Below are positions 1-7,487 of a DNA stretch of 30,942 bases, piece after piece. The position numbers and the translations under genes are program-made. Below the pieces are notes generated by a model. The model was given only the letters and a program-made list of their open reading frames with translations. It did no database searches and was not told the origin of the DNA. Every line of letters begins with the position of its first letter. Position 1 is the stretch's first letter. The stretch is from Aliicoccus persicus_A (GTDB taxonomy: Bacteria; Bacillota; Bacilli; Staphylococcales; Salinicoccaceae), in contig DYYI01000069.1 of the NCBI GenBank assembly GCA_020741755.1, forward strand, positions 1 to 30,942, in the 5' to 3' direction.

Positions 1-2
1 AA

Positions 3-386
3 GGATTTGATTTTAGTCATAATCCATATGAAGAAGAGGCACGCAAACTATATGGTGACAAAGCTGTCGATGAATCGAATGCCAAAGTAAAAAGTATGTC
101 TAAAGACACCCTAAATGAGGCCCAAGAGGAAATGACGAGAATTTATACAAATCTCGCTTCAGTCAGAAATACATCACCTAAATCTAATGAGGCACAAGAA
201 GCAATCAAAGAATGGTTTGATTGTTTAAATCATTACTTCGGAAATTATTCGCTTGAAGCATTCAAAGGATTGGGGCAAATGTATGTCGATGATGAACGCT
301 TCACGAAAAACATTGACCAATACGGTGAAGGACTCGCAAAATTTATGTGTGAAGCTATGGCGCACTTTGCGGATACAAATAAATAA
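3..386 (+). CDS. MerR-family regulator, C-terminal TipAS domain (partial, 5' end outside window)
   Basis: The reading frame is open from the left edge (first full codon at base 3) to the TAA at 384-386, so only the last 127 residues are present. The segment begins GFDFSHNPYEEEARKLYGD and continues with the helical pattern of the TipAS antibiotic-recognition domain, which in TipA/Mta-type MerR regulators follows an N-terminal winged-helix domain. In that family the C-terminal domain binds small hydrophobic ligands or thiopeptides and the protein activates efflux or stress genes. The DNA-binding half cannot be seen, so target and ligand are unknown. An ATG at 96 lies inside the domain and is unlikely to be the true start. 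Confidence is good for the domain and moderate for the MerR assignment. Confidence 0.8.
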   Translation, partial: GFDFSHNPYEEEARKLYGDKAVDESNAKVKSMSKDTLNEAQEEMTRIYTNLASVRNTSPKSNEAQEAIKEWFDCLNHYFGNYSLEAFKGLGQMYVDDERFTKNIDQYGEGLAKFMCEAMAHFADTNK

Positions 387-472
387 TTTTTAACGAATAG
401 TTTCATGTCATCCATGTATAAGCAGTCATTTTGATATCCCGATAATTTTCCACTAACATTAAATATGTGACA

Positions 473-496
473 CACTTTAAATAGATTTTTAAAGTG
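473..496. promoter_or_regulatory. Inverted repeat, possible operator upstream of the YhfK-like gene
   Basis: CACTTTAAA at 473-481 and TTTAAAGTG at 488-496 are perfect 9-bp inverted arms around a 6-bp centre, about 40 bp before the start at 537. There is no U-tract after the right arm, so it is a poor terminator. Size and position fit a repressor or activator operator. The cognate regulator is unknown; the TipAS gene just upstream is one candidate by proximity only. Confidence 0.35.
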
Positions 497-536
497 ATAA
501 GTAATGAAAATGGAATCTAAATAGGAGGACGTATCA

Positions 537-1196
537 ATGAACGTACTTGTAATTGGAGCAAATGGACAAATTGGTCAACATCTTGTGACTAAACTACAAG
601 AATCAGGTAAGCATCAAGCGACTGCCATGGTTAGAAATGAGGAGCAGACGGCTAAGTTTGAAGCACAAGGAGCCAAAACAGCACTTGTTGACCTAGAGGG
701 AAGCATTGAGAAAATTGCTGAGGCAGCACGTGGTATGGATGCTGTTGTATTTACAGCAGGTTCAGGTGGTCATACGGGTGCTGATAAAACGATGCTGATC
801 GACTTAGATGGTGCTATTAAATCGATGAAAGCGGCTAAACAAGCAGGTGTTAAACGCTTTGTAATAGTAAGTGCAATTGGAGTTCATAGATATCATGATG
901 GTAACCATGATCAAACAACGAGCGCTATTTCGTATTACAGTGCAGCTAAATATTACGCAGATGTTTGGTTACAGGACAGTGGACTTGATTATACAATCAT
1001 CCGTCCAGGCGGACTAACGAACGATCCTGGTACTGGAAAAGTCGACGTTGCGAATGACCTTGAGTTTGGATCGATTTCACGTGAAGATGTTGCATCTGCA
1101 ATTCTTGCAGCACTTGAGAATGATCAAACAATAGGAAAATCATTCGATATGATCAACGGAGAAACTTCAATTGAGGATGCATTAAAAGCATTATAA
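537..1196 (+). CDS. NAD(P)-binding atypical SDR / NmrA-like oxidoreductase (YhfK-like)
   Basis: A 219-residue Rossmann protein. Residues 5-12 (VIGANGQI) carry the Gly-rich NAD(P) loop of atypical short-chain dehydrogenases. YYSAAKYYAD near residue 137 corresponds to the YxxxK region, and TIIRPGGLTNDPGTG is the family's substrate-side signature. Length and motif order match Bacillus YhfK, whose substrate is not established, so the reaction is left open; a stress-linked reductase or redox-sensor role is typical for the family. The start is ATG 537 with an AGGAGG-type site (TAGGAGGACG) just upstream. It appears monocistronic: a possible operator lies at 473-496 and a strong terminator follows at 1213-1248. 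Confidence 0.85.
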   Translation: MNVLVIGANGQIGQHLVTKLQESGKHQATAMVRNEEQTAKFEAQGAKTALVDLEGSIEKIAEAARGMDAVVFTAGSGGHTGADKTMLIDLDGAIKSMKAAKQAGVKRFVIVSAIGVHRYHDGNHDQTTSAISYYSAAKYYADVWLQDSGLDYTIIRPGGLTNDPGTGKVDVANDLEFGSISREDVASAILAALENDQTIGKSFDMINGETSIEDALKAL

Positions 1197-1212
1197 TTTT
1201 AAAAAAATCTAT

Positions 1213-1248
1213 AAAGTCTCAGAAGCAAATGCTTTTGAGACTTTTTTT
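1213..1248 (+). terminator. Intrinsic terminator after the YhfK-like gene
   Basis: 14-bp stem with one G-T pair (AAAGTCTCAGAAGC / GCTTTTGAGACTTT), loop AAAT, followed by a T run. It starts 16 bp after the stop codon. The AAGTCTCA/TGAGACTT core recurs in the terminator at 3672-3707. Confidence 0.9.
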
Positions 1249-1387
1249 GATAATAAAATAAAGTTACACGATTATTGATTGAAAAAATAATGAATTTTTT
1301 AGAATCTATCAAAATATCAGGCCATCATACAAGACATATTCATCTCCAATGATATACTTGAACTAACAACATGTGGAGGTATCAAAA

Positions 1388-2302
1388 GTGAATTCGAAAG
1401 TGGGTCTCATGATAGAGGGCGGCGGCATGCGATGTGCGTATTCAATTGGTGTACTTGACCTGTTTCTCGAAAAAGAATTGGAGTTTAAAAGTGTTGCAAC
1501 GGCATCTGCAGGTGCAGTAATTGCAGGATCTTTCATCTCAAAACAGAAGCGTAGGAATTACGATATGCTGAGTAATTTAAGTGATAACAGTAAAGCAATT
1601 TCAATATTTCGCTGGTTCAAGGAAAGAGAATTATTCAATATGGATTACATTTTTGACGAAATACCCAAAAGTTTATTTCCGCTTGATTTTAATAACATCA
1701 AGAACTCGGAGACGGAGCTTATCATCGGCACGACGGACATCAACACTGGTGAACCGATATACTACAATGAATTTAAGTCACTGGACGACTTGAATATGGT
1801 TACCCGTGCTTCATGCTCATTGCCTGTTCTTGCCTCTAGTGTGAAATATGATGGTAGGGAATTGATGGACGGTGGCGTATCCAACCCACTTTTGATTGAA
1901 CCTTTGCTCGAACGTGGATTGACTAAAAATGTCATTATTTTGACCCGTAATTTCGGTTATAAAAAACAGGCGACACAATTGAACTGGTTGTATAACAGAC
2001 TGTTCAAAGAAAAGCCTGAACTTAGAAAGCTGTTGAAATATCGACATCGTGCATACAATTCAACGATGGAGATGATCAATGAACTTCAGGAATGTGGAGA
2101 GATTTTCGTCATCCAACCAGAACTGCCATTACTCGCAAGCCGAGTTGAAAAGGATAAGTTTAAGCTTCAAGAATTATACATGTTGGGTTACAGGGATGCG
2201 AAGAAGAAATACGAAGACCTGAAGGCATTTATAAGCGGTACTCCAATGGATCAGTATGAGTCTCAAAGAGCAGTTGATTTTAGAGCTGAAACGACGAATT
2301 GA
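1388..2302 (+). CDS. Patatin-like phospholipase (YjjU/RssA-type)
   Basis: A probable 304-residue acyl hydrolase. The oxyanion-hole loop is EGGGMRCAYSIGVL (residues 10-23), the nucleophile is Ser40 in ATASAG, and the dyad aspartate is Asp161 in DGG. Together these give the Ser-Asp catalytic pair of bacterial patatins. The canonical GxSxG is TASAG here, so the first Gly is replaced by Thr. I chose GTG 1388 because GGAGGT at 1375-1380 lies 7 nt before it; an in-frame GTG at 1373 would overlap that site. There is no signal peptide, so it should be cytosolic or peripheral to the membrane. Lipid substrate unknown. No obvious operon partner. Confidence 0.85.
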   Translation: MNSKVGLMIEGGGMRCAYSIGVLDLFLEKELEFKSVATASAGAVIAGSFISKQKRRNYDMLSNLSDNSKAISIFRWFKERELFNMDYIFDEIPKSLFPLDFNNIKNSETELIIGTTDINTGEPIYYNEFKSLDDLNMVTRASCSLPVLASSVKYDGRELMDGGVSNPLLIEPLLERGLTKNVIILTRNFGYKKQATQLNWLYNRLFKEKPELRKLLKYRHRAYNSTMEMINELQECGEIFVIQPELPLLASRVEKDKFKLQELYMLGYRDAKKKYEDLKAFISGTPMDQYESQRAVDFRAETTN

Positions 2303-2320
2303 ATGATTGCATCATTTTTT
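2302..2320 (+). terminator. Possible weak terminator after the patatin gene
   Basis: Short 6-bp stem AATGAT / ATCATT with loop TGC, overlapping the stop codon and followed by a short T run. The stem is weak, so termination efficiency is doubtful. Confidence 0.4.
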
Positions 2321-2384
2321 AATGATTATAAAGGATCTGTCTTATATTATTTATAACTTTTAATAGAATATCCGATGATACACT

Positions 2385-2426
2385 CCCCCTTAAGTAGACA
2401 CTTATAAAAGTGGAAACTAAAGGGGG
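2385..2426. repeat. 42-nt imperfect palindrome resembling an IS3-family end
   Basis: Two 19-nt arms (CCCCCTTAAGTAGACACTT and the complement of AAGTGGAAACTAAAGGGGG) flank ATAA, with four mismatches in the middle of the arms. The C-rich end plus AAGTAGACA recalls terminal repeats of IS150-group IS3 elements, from memory. No transposase fragment is visible nearby. It could be a MITE-like remnant, or a hairpin acting as a terminator or attenuator ahead of the glyoxalase-fold gene. Confidence 0.5.
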
Positions 2427-2549
2427 CGTATTCTTTTAGAAATCTTATATTGAACATCCACATAAATTCTTCAAGCAATTACTTCAATTGCTATAATAAA
2501 TGGTGTCGATAATGTAAAGTAAACAATAAATAAGTAAGTGGAGGTTCAT

Positions 2550-2912
2550 ATGATACTTGGTTTGCATCATGCTCAAATCACTATTCCAAAAGGTGCGGAA
2601 GAAGAAGGTAAACAGTTTTACTGCGATATATTAGGCTTAAAAGAAGTAGAAAAACCGGAATCACTCAAAGGACGTGGAGGTTTTTGGTTAGAAGTTGGAG
2701 ATAGAAATGTTCATGTCGGTACAGAAGACGGATTTGACAGAAACACGACGAAAGCTCATTTAGCCTATTTGGTTGATGATATTTCTTATTGGAAAAGATG
2801 GTTAGAGAAAAATGGTATCCAGCCAATTGAAGGTGTTCCTATACCAGGCTATGATAGATTTGAGTTTAGAGATCCATTTGGTAATCGGGTGGAAATGATT
2901 CAAGAAATATAA
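2550..2912 (+). CDS. VOC-family protein (glyoxalase / bleomycin-resistance fold)
   Basis: 120 residues with two beta-alpha-beta-beta-beta halves typical of vicinal-oxygen-chelate proteins: N-terminal LHHAQITIP with the first metal-ligand His, HLAYLVDD at the second half, and C-terminal DPFGNRVEMIQ ending in the metal-ligand Glu. Members are lyases, dioxygenases or fosfomycin/bleomycin resistance proteins; the sequence does not say which. The start is ATG 2550 with GGAGG just upstream; an in-frame GTG at 2538 overlaps that site and is disfavoured. The deaminase gene follows 28 nt downstream on the same strand, so the two are probably co-transcribed. Confidence 0.8.
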   Translation: MILGLHHAQITIPKGAEEEGKQFYCDILGLKEVEKPESLKGRGGFWLEVGDRNVHVGTEDGFDRNTTKAHLAYLVDDISYWKRWLEKNGIQPIEGVPIPGYDRFEFRDPFGNRVEMIQEI

Positions 2913-2940
2913 CTCAAGATCAACTAAGGAGTGTCTAAAG

Positions 2941-3414
2941 ATGATTAATGATACTGATAAAAAATACTTAAAACGTTGTATTGAACTAGCAAAAACTGCG
3001 CTTGAAAATAATGATGAGCCATTTGGTTCTGTTCTTGTTTCAGCGGATGGTGAAGTACTGATGGAAGATCATAATCATGTGGCTGGTGGTGACCATACGC
3101 AACATCCGGAATTTGCGTTGGCAAGATGGGCTGCAAATAATATGACGCCTGAAGAAAGAAGCGAAGCAACAGTCTATACTTCTGGTGAGCATTGCCCGAT
3201 GTGTTCGGCTGCGCACGGTTGGGTTGGCTTAGGCAGAATTGTGTTTGCAAGTTCAACTGAACAATTAACGCAGTGGTTGGATGAATTAGGTGTCGCACCA
3301 TCACGTGTTCGAAATCTTTCGATACAAGACGTCATTCGTGATGCGGAAGTGGATGGACCGGTACCTGAATTAGCAGAAGAAGTAAGAAAGTTACACGAGC
3401 AGTTTCACTCATAA
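2941..3414 (+). CDS. Nucleoside deaminase (cytidine/guanine deaminase superfamily)
   Basis: 157 residues with the zinc-dependent deaminase signature: HPE (His ligand and proton-shuttle Glu) around residue 59 and SGEHCPMCSAAHG around residues 81-93, giving the two Cys ligands. The domain order matches the guanine deaminase/tRNA adenosine deaminase-like branch (about 150-160 residues). The HPE in place of the usual HAE and an overall GuaD-like C-terminus suggest a purine or nucleoside substrate, but this is not certain. ATG 2941 is preceded by AAGGAG at good spacing. It is probably the second gene of the VOC operon. Directly after its stop lies the tail of a decayed oxidoreductase, so a deletion may have occurred at this junction. 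Confidence 0.82.
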   Translation: MINDTDKKYLKRCIELAKTALENNDEPFGSVLVSADGEVLMEDHNHVAGGDHTQHPEFALARWAANNMTPEERSEATVYTSGEHCPMCSAAHGWVGLGRIVFASSTEQLTQWLDELGVAPSRVRNLSIQDVIRDAEVDGPVPELAEEVRKLHEQFHS

Positions 3415-3637
3415 AGAATCAGAAGGAATTACTTGGATATTCGTAAGTCCATTAGCTAACTTTGATGCAGAAGGCGTTAGAACTGGTCGTTATCAATTAG
3501 TTAAAGATAACTTGCTCGTGAATTCTAAAGGAAATAGTTACATCAGTTATGCAGACTTTGCGATCGCTATCGTAGATGAATTAGAAAATAAAGATCATCT
3601 CAATACACGTTTTACAGTCGTTGTTGAAGAAGCTTAA
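3413..3637 (+). pseudogene. C-terminal remnant of an NAD(P)-dependent oxidoreductase (SDR/NmrA-like)
   Basis: The frame from 3413 to the TAA at 3635-3637 encodes about 74 residues reading KESEGITWIFVSPLANFDAE, then RTGRYQLV, NSKGNSYISYADFAIAIVDE, and ending in RFTVVVEEA. This is the typical C-terminal third of NADH-flavin-reductase-like SDR proteins (a different branch from the gene at 537). There is no start codon, ribosome site or Rossmann nucleotide-binding half. The frame runs back into the 3' end of the deaminase gene in another phase. I infer a 5' deletion that fused the remnant to the deaminase stop. A terminator follows at 3672-3707. Confidence 0.75.
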
Positions 3638-3671
3638 ATCCACAATAATAGATGATTGAGAAAGAGATATT

Positions 3672-3707
3672 AAAAAGTCTCAGTGTATTCTCCACTGAGA
3701 CTTATTT
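3672..3707. terminator. Bidirectional terminator between the SDR remnant and the CPBP gene
   Basis: Perfect 11-bp stem AAGTCTCAGTG / CACTGAGACTT. The minus strand has the better U-tract (complement of the A run at 3672-3676), fitting termination of the minus-strand CPBP gene ending at 3726. The plus strand has only ATTT. Confidence 0.8.
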
Positions 3708-3725
3708 GATAATAAAGGGTAATGT

Positions 3726-4457
3726 TTAAATAAACCCAGCAGAAATGATAAAGATCGTTAATCCATGTGTTAAAGTCGCTGGAATCAGACCATATCTTTC
3801 ATAGACGATGGCACACACGATACCTTCAACGAGTGTGAAGACGAGGATTAATACACCTAAATCTGTCACTGTAATCGCTAAAAATGTATGACCGATTGCG
3901 AAGAATAATCCTGATAACATAATCGAACGAATGACGCCTACTTTCTCTTTCACATATTCTTGGAATACGCCTCTGAAAAGTACTTCTTCTAAAAAGTTTC
4001 CAAAGAGTGCAAAGATAAGCAATACGATCCATAACGATGGCGGAAATGATCCGCCTCTATCTTCTACTGGAACGTAGAAATAGGGAATCATAAACGGAAT
4101 GGCGACGAGTACAGCTGCCATTACTCCCATGAGTATTGATTTCGTTTTTTCCTTTTCTTTAAACCATTTCATTGGGGTTTTGTTGAAATGAGTAATAACG
4201 AGTGCAACAATGAGCGATGTAAACGCTAATGTGAGTAATATAAAAGCATCTTCAATAAAGCGTAGCCACATGACATTACCTTCTATACCGAACGTCCATA
4301 GTCCGATAGGTGTCATTGCATCTCGCATTAAAATGAAACCAAATATTAGAATGACTACTTTGAACAAGCGATACTCTTTCGGAATCAATGCATAGAATAG
4401 TGCGATTAATAACAATCCAGGGAACAGGCCAATGCTGTACTCAAATAGCAATTCCAT
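3726..4457 (-). CDS. CPBP-family intramembrane glutamic endopeptidase (CAAX/Abi protease)
   Basis: A 243-residue, strongly hydrophobic protein with about 7-8 membrane spans. The CPBP motifs are intact: EEVLFRG (EExxxR), FFAIGH (FxxxH) and a final LTHGL His. In the family these residues form a glutamate/histidine intramembrane protease active site. Bacterial members act in bacteriocin self-immunity, signalling proteolysis or processing; the substrate here is unknown. The start is ATG at 4455-4457 with GTGAGG 8 nt upstream on the minus strand. It seems to be transcribed alone, divergent from the small membrane gene at 4753. Confidence 0.85.
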   Translation of the reverse strand: MELLFEYSIGLFPGLLLIALFYALIPKEYRLFKVVILIFGFILMRDAMTPIGLWTFGIEGNVMWLRFIEDAFILLTLAFTSLIVALVITHFNKTPMKWFKEKEKTKSILMGVMAAVLVAIPFMIPYFYVPVEDRGGSFPPSLWIVLLIFALFGNFLEEVLFRGVFQEYVKEKVGVIRSIMLSGLFFAIGHTFLAITVTDLGVLILVFTLVEGIVCAIVYERYGLIPATLTHGLTIFIISAGFI

Positions 4458-4627
4458 TTTGAATGCCTCACATATTCGTTTATTTACAATCTTTATACTA
4501 GAATATTTCCTTAATAGATGCGCTTCAAACCAATTTAAAGTGTCATTGTATCGTGAGATATTAAATTATACGATTTCATTGTGACTGGATAGACGTATTT
4601 ATAGCAGTATCCTTTTGTAAACCATAC

Positions 4628-4639
4628 CACTTTTAAGTG
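4628..4639. promoter_or_regulatory. Short inverted repeat in the 4458-4752 intergenic region
   Basis: CACTT-TT-AAGTG arms lie about 115 bp upstream of the gene at 4753. The same region has an ACAATATT direct repeat around 4669-4690. Otherwise this 295-bp divergent gap shows no RNA gene or ORF I can support. Operator function is a guess. Confidence 0.2.
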
Positions 4640-4752
4640 CGTACTTATGCAAAATAATGAAAACATTTACAATATTATGTATACAATATTTGGATGGACA
4701 AATATCTAATTTTCTATCCTTTTTATTTACCATTATATAGGAGGATTATACT

Positions 4753-5151
4753 ATGGGTGCAAGATGGATTAAGTTAGCAGTATTGTATTTGGTTTTTGGT
4801 ATTGGTGTTGGTCTCTTTATGTCAATGACGCTACAGCTTAACTGGGCTTCAGCGCACGCGCACGTGAATTTAGTCGGTTTCGCAACAACTGCAATTTTCG
4901 GTTTGGTCTACAGCGTTTATCCTGGTGCAGCTAAGAATACGCTAGGACAATGGCATTTCTGGCTTCACAACCTAGGTGTTCCAGTATTTTTAGTCAGTAC
5001 GTTTTTAGTACAGGTTTCTGGCATGTTAGATGTTGCTCACATCTTTACGTACGCAGGTGGTGGAGCATTTGGTTTAGGTGTTATTTTATTTATTGTTAAT
5101 GCGCTATCAAATCTTAATGATTCTACAATAATTGGTAGTAGTAAAGACTAA
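4753..5151 (+). CDS. Small four-TM membrane protein with heme-copper-oxidase-like His motif
   Basis: 132 residues with four predicted membrane spans. Helix 2 begins SAHAHVNLVGF, a His-rich pattern like the heme-binding helix of cytochrome oxidase subunit I and NnrS-like proteins, and a further His pair lies in WHFWLHNLG before helix 3. Such short proteins are often annotated as cytochrome-c oxidase subunit I-like. Heme or metal binding is inference. ATG 4753 follows a clean AGGAGG site. The protein at 9925-11148 carries a related HAHSHVALIGW motif, so the window has two members of this broad type. A terminator follows at 5177-5213. Confidence 0.7.
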   Translation: MGARWIKLAVLYLVFGIGVGLFMSMTLQLNWASAHAHVNLVGFATTAIFGLVYSVYPGAAKNTLGQWHFWLHNLGVPVFLVSTFLVQVSGMLDVAHIFTYAGGGAFGLGVILFIVNALSNLNDSTIIGSSKD

Positions 5152-5176
5152 AATTAATTTTATTTTGATTGATCAT

Positions 5177-5213
5177 AAAAGAGACGAACTTAACTGTTCG
5201 TCTCTTTTTGTTT
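5177..5213. terminator. Bidirectional terminator between convergent genes
   Basis: Perfect 13-bp stem AAAAGAGACGAAC / GTTCGTCTCTTTT with a 6-nt loop and a T run. It overlaps the last codons of the minus-strand HxlR gene and serves the plus-strand gene ending at 5151. Confidence 0.9.
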
Positions 5214-5546
5214 TTTATCCGTTTTTCTTATTGCATGTTCCGTACCCCATTCATGCATGGCGATCAAAATTTTGTCTAAACTCCGTCCGTATTCGGTAAG
5301 TGAATATTCTACTTTCGGTGGTACTTCAGCGTAAACGACACGTTTAACGATATCTTCATTTTCTAATTCCCGTAAATTTTTCGTTAGCATTTTTTGAGTG
5401 ATTTCAGGAATGGCGCGCTTCAATTCACTAAATCTCATCGTACCGCTGTTGAATAAGTATAATAATATGTTTAGTTTCCATTTACCAACAATGATTTCCA
5501 AGGCATTATTTACTCGAGTTAGATCTTGTTGTAAGTTACTATCCAT
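5190..5546 (-). CDS. HxlR-family winged-helix transcriptional regulator
   Basis: 118 residues with the complete HxlR/MarR-like winged helix: GKWKLNILLYL, RFSELKRAIPEITQKMLT (recognition helix) and the wing EVPPKVEYSLTEYG. The start is ATG at 5544-5546 (MDSNLQ) with AAAGGA 8 nt upstream; the longer in-frame Met codons overlap or precede that site. Thiol-sensing members such as YodB, HypR and QorR use an N-terminal Cys. This protein has no cysteine at all, so a thiol switch is excluded. Family members commonly repress neighbouring oxidoreductase or stress genes. It is divergent from the macro-domain gene (127 bp between starts), which is a candidate target by position only. Confidence 0.85.
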   Translation of the reverse strand: MDSNLQQDLTRVNNALEIIVGKWKLNILLYLFNSGTMRFSELKRAIPEITQKMLTKNLRELENEDIVKRVVYAEVPPKVEYSLTEYGRSLDKILIAMHEWGTEHAIRKTDKKQKETNS

Positions 5547-5673
5547 GCTTATCATCCTTTTATTATTTGATATTATATACAACATTATCATTAATTATAA
5601 ACTTGGCAATATTTATTGCTTATGCAATTGATGAATTATGATACGATAAATATTACAAATGGAGGGGTGACCG

Positions 5674-6657
5674 ATGCCTTTTAAAATTATTCGTCAGGAT
5701 ATTACTAAAATGAAAGTCGATGCTATCGTCAATGCTGCGAACACGGAGCTAAAGATGGGTGGTGGTGTTTGTGGTGCAATTTTTAAGTCTGCTGGTACGG
5801 ATCAACTTCAGGTAGCATGTGATGCACTTGCACCAATTAAAACAGGTGAAGCGGTAATTACACCTGGATTTGATCTGGATGCAAAGTTCATTATTCATGC
5901 AGCAGGTCCAATCTATCGTGAATGGAGTAAGGAAGAAAATGAACGGTTACTCCGTTCTGCTTATTTATCGTCACTGGAGATTGCTGCTGAACATGGGTTA
6001 GAGAGCATCGCTTTCCCACTGATTTCAAGCGGTATTTATGGATATCCAAAGGACGAAGCACTCAGTGTTGGAACTTCGACGATTCAAGAATTTCTATTAG
6101 ATCATGAAATGGAAGTCACACTTGTCGTGTTTGATAAGGCTTCATTTGAAATAAGCAGTGAGCGACTGGATTCAGTTGAGCGTTATATAGATGATAATTA
6201 TGTAGATACACACCGGGATTTTCGTCGTGGCGCACGTTCGGTTGAACTTCACGATATGTCACGGGTGGATGAGAAAAGACTGGCAAGTACTTCACTTGAT
6301 GATTTAATTGGTAATATAGATGAGCCATTTTCTCGAATGTTCATGCGTTTGATTGATGCTAAAGGGATGACGGATGTTGATGTCTATAAACGTGCCAACA
6401 TTGATCGAAGGCTGTTTTCTAAAATTAGGTCGATTGAAGGTTATATGCCGAGTAAGCGGACAGCCATTGCGCTGGCGATCGCTTTGGAATTATCGTTAGA
6501 AGAAACGGATGAGCTGTTGGAATGGGCAGGCTATGCACTTTCTCACGCAGTGAAATTTGATGTCATTATAGAATATTTCATCATCAATGGTATATATGAT
6601 GTGTTTGAAATCAATGCAGTTTTATTTAAATATGACCAACCGTTGTTGGGTAGTTAG
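5674..6657 (+). CDS. Macro-domain ADP-ribose-binding protein fused to a C-terminal HTH-like helical domain
   Basis: 327 residues. Residues 1-165 form a macro domain of the MacroD/Appr-1''-p processing type: VDAIVNAANTEL (Asn20), the glycine loop MGGGVCGAI (28-36) and LISSGIYGYP (116-125). These residues bind ADP-ribose and, in MacroD enzymes, hydrolyse ADP-ribosyl or O-acetyl-ADP-ribose esters. Residues 166-220 are a linker. Residues 222-327 form an all-alpha domain (FMRLIDAKGM..VYKRANIDRRLFSKIRS) that resembles an XRE-like helix-turn-helix region seen in several Firmicute multidomain proteins. ATG 5674 has GGAGG 8 nt upstream. A terminator at 6673-6696 follows before the vWA gene. I infer a regulator or enzyme responding to ADP-ribose derivatives; no DarT or other ADP-ribosyltransferase is nearby. 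Confidence 0.83.
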   Translation: MPFKIIRQDITKMKVDAIVNAANTELKMGGGVCGAIFKSAGTDQLQVACDALAPIKTGEAVITPGFDLDAKFIIHAAGPIYREWSKEENERLLRSAYLSSLEIAAEHGLESIAFPLISSGIYGYPKDEALSVGTSTIQEFLLDHEMEVTLVVFDKASFEISSERLDSVERYIDDNYVDTHRDFRRGARSVELHDMSRVDEKRLASTSLDDLIGNIDEPFSRMFMRLIDAKGMTDVDVYKRANIDRRLFSKIRSIEGYMPSKRTAIALAIALELSLEETDELLEWAGYALSHAVKFDVIIEYFIINGIYDVFEINAVLFKYDQPLLGS

Positions 6658-6672
6658 TATAGTTGTTAATTT

Positions 6673-6696
6673 GTCGCTCACAGAGCGACCTTTTTT
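6673..6696 (+). terminator. Intrinsic terminator between the macro and vWA genes
   Basis: 7-bp GC-rich stem GTCGCTC / GAGCGAC with loop ACA, followed by C and six T. It lies 15 bp after the macro-domain stop, so the vWA gene probably depends on partial read-through or its own promoter. Confidence 0.85.
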
Positions 6697-6747
6697 ATAT
6701 AGGCAGTTGCTATCCTAAACTTAACTTAAATTTAGGAGGCAATTATT

Positions 6748-7398
6748 ATGAAAAAAGGTTTAACAGAGCTTGTATTTATTTTGGATAGAAGCGGGTCAAT
6801 GAGTGGACTTGAGTCCGACACGATTGGCGGTTTTAATTCAATGTTGAAAAAACAGTTGGAAGTCGACGGGGAATGCAGAATAACGACGGCACTATTCGAT
6901 CACGAATATGAACTTCTTCATGACCGCATTGATATTCATGCAGTTGAGGCGATGACTGAGGAAGAATATTACGTCGGTGGTGCAACTGCATTGATTGATG
7001 CAATCGGTATGACGATTCAAAAAATTAGCAATGCAGAGAAAAATACGAAGGACGGTTATCGTGCTGAAAAAGTGATGTTCGTCATCATAACGGATGGGGA
7101 GGAGAATTCTAGTCGTGAATATTCTGCTGCTCAAGTGAAGGCATTAGTTGAGGATAAAAAATCAAAAGAAGGCTGGGAGTTTATCTTCTTAGGTGCCAAT
7201 ATTGACTCTGTTCAAACGGCAGGTCGGTTCGGGATTTCAGCAGACAGAGCTGTTGACTATATTGCGGACAGTGAAGGGACCCAGTTGAACTATAGTGCGA
7301 TGGCTGATGCTGTTGCTTCTTATCGTTCTTCTGGTATGGTTGACGAATCGCAATTTGAAGTGATTCGCAATGATGTCAAACGACGTAAAAGAAAATAG
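6748..7398 (+). CDS. TerY-like von Willebrand factor A (vWA) domain protein
   Basis: 216 residues, almost entirely a vWA domain. The metal-ion-dependent adhesion site is intact: DRSGS (Asp13, Ser15, Ser17), GGATAL (Thr80) and ITDGEEN (Asp116). This soluble single-domain type resembles TerY of tellurite-resistance/stress loci, where it works with a kinase and a PP2C phosphatase; neither partner is present here. The C-terminus is basic (KRRKRK), which could contact nucleic acid or membrane. ATG 6748 follows AGGAGG at good spacing. Position after the macro/HTH protein suggests a functional link, though a terminator separates them. Confidence 0.85.
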   Translation: MKKGLTELVFILDRSGSMSGLESDTIGGFNSMLKKQLEVDGECRITTALFDHEYELLHDRIDIHAVEAMTEEEYYVGGATALIDAIGMTIQKISNAEKNTKDGYRAEKVMFVIITDGEENSSREYSAAQVKALVEDKKSKEGWEFIFLGANIDSVQTAGRFGISADRAVDYIADSEGTQLNYSAMADAVASYRSSGMVDESQFEVIRNDVKRRKRK

Positions 7399-7487
7399 CA
7401 GTAATAACTGACATATTTAAATTTTGCAAAATTCATTCATGCGTCATATGATTAAATTGTTAAATGAAATGAATGGAGGAATGTAAG

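Noticed and set aside
5165..5180. Second FNR box near the terminator at 5177
   Set aside because: TTGATTGATCA has a 2-bp rather than 4-bp centre and sits between convergent gene ends, not at a promoter.
5674..6657. DarTG-like toxin-antitoxin system
   Set aside because: The macro domain alone would be the antitoxin; no ADP-ribosyltransferase (DarT-like) gene lies on either side.
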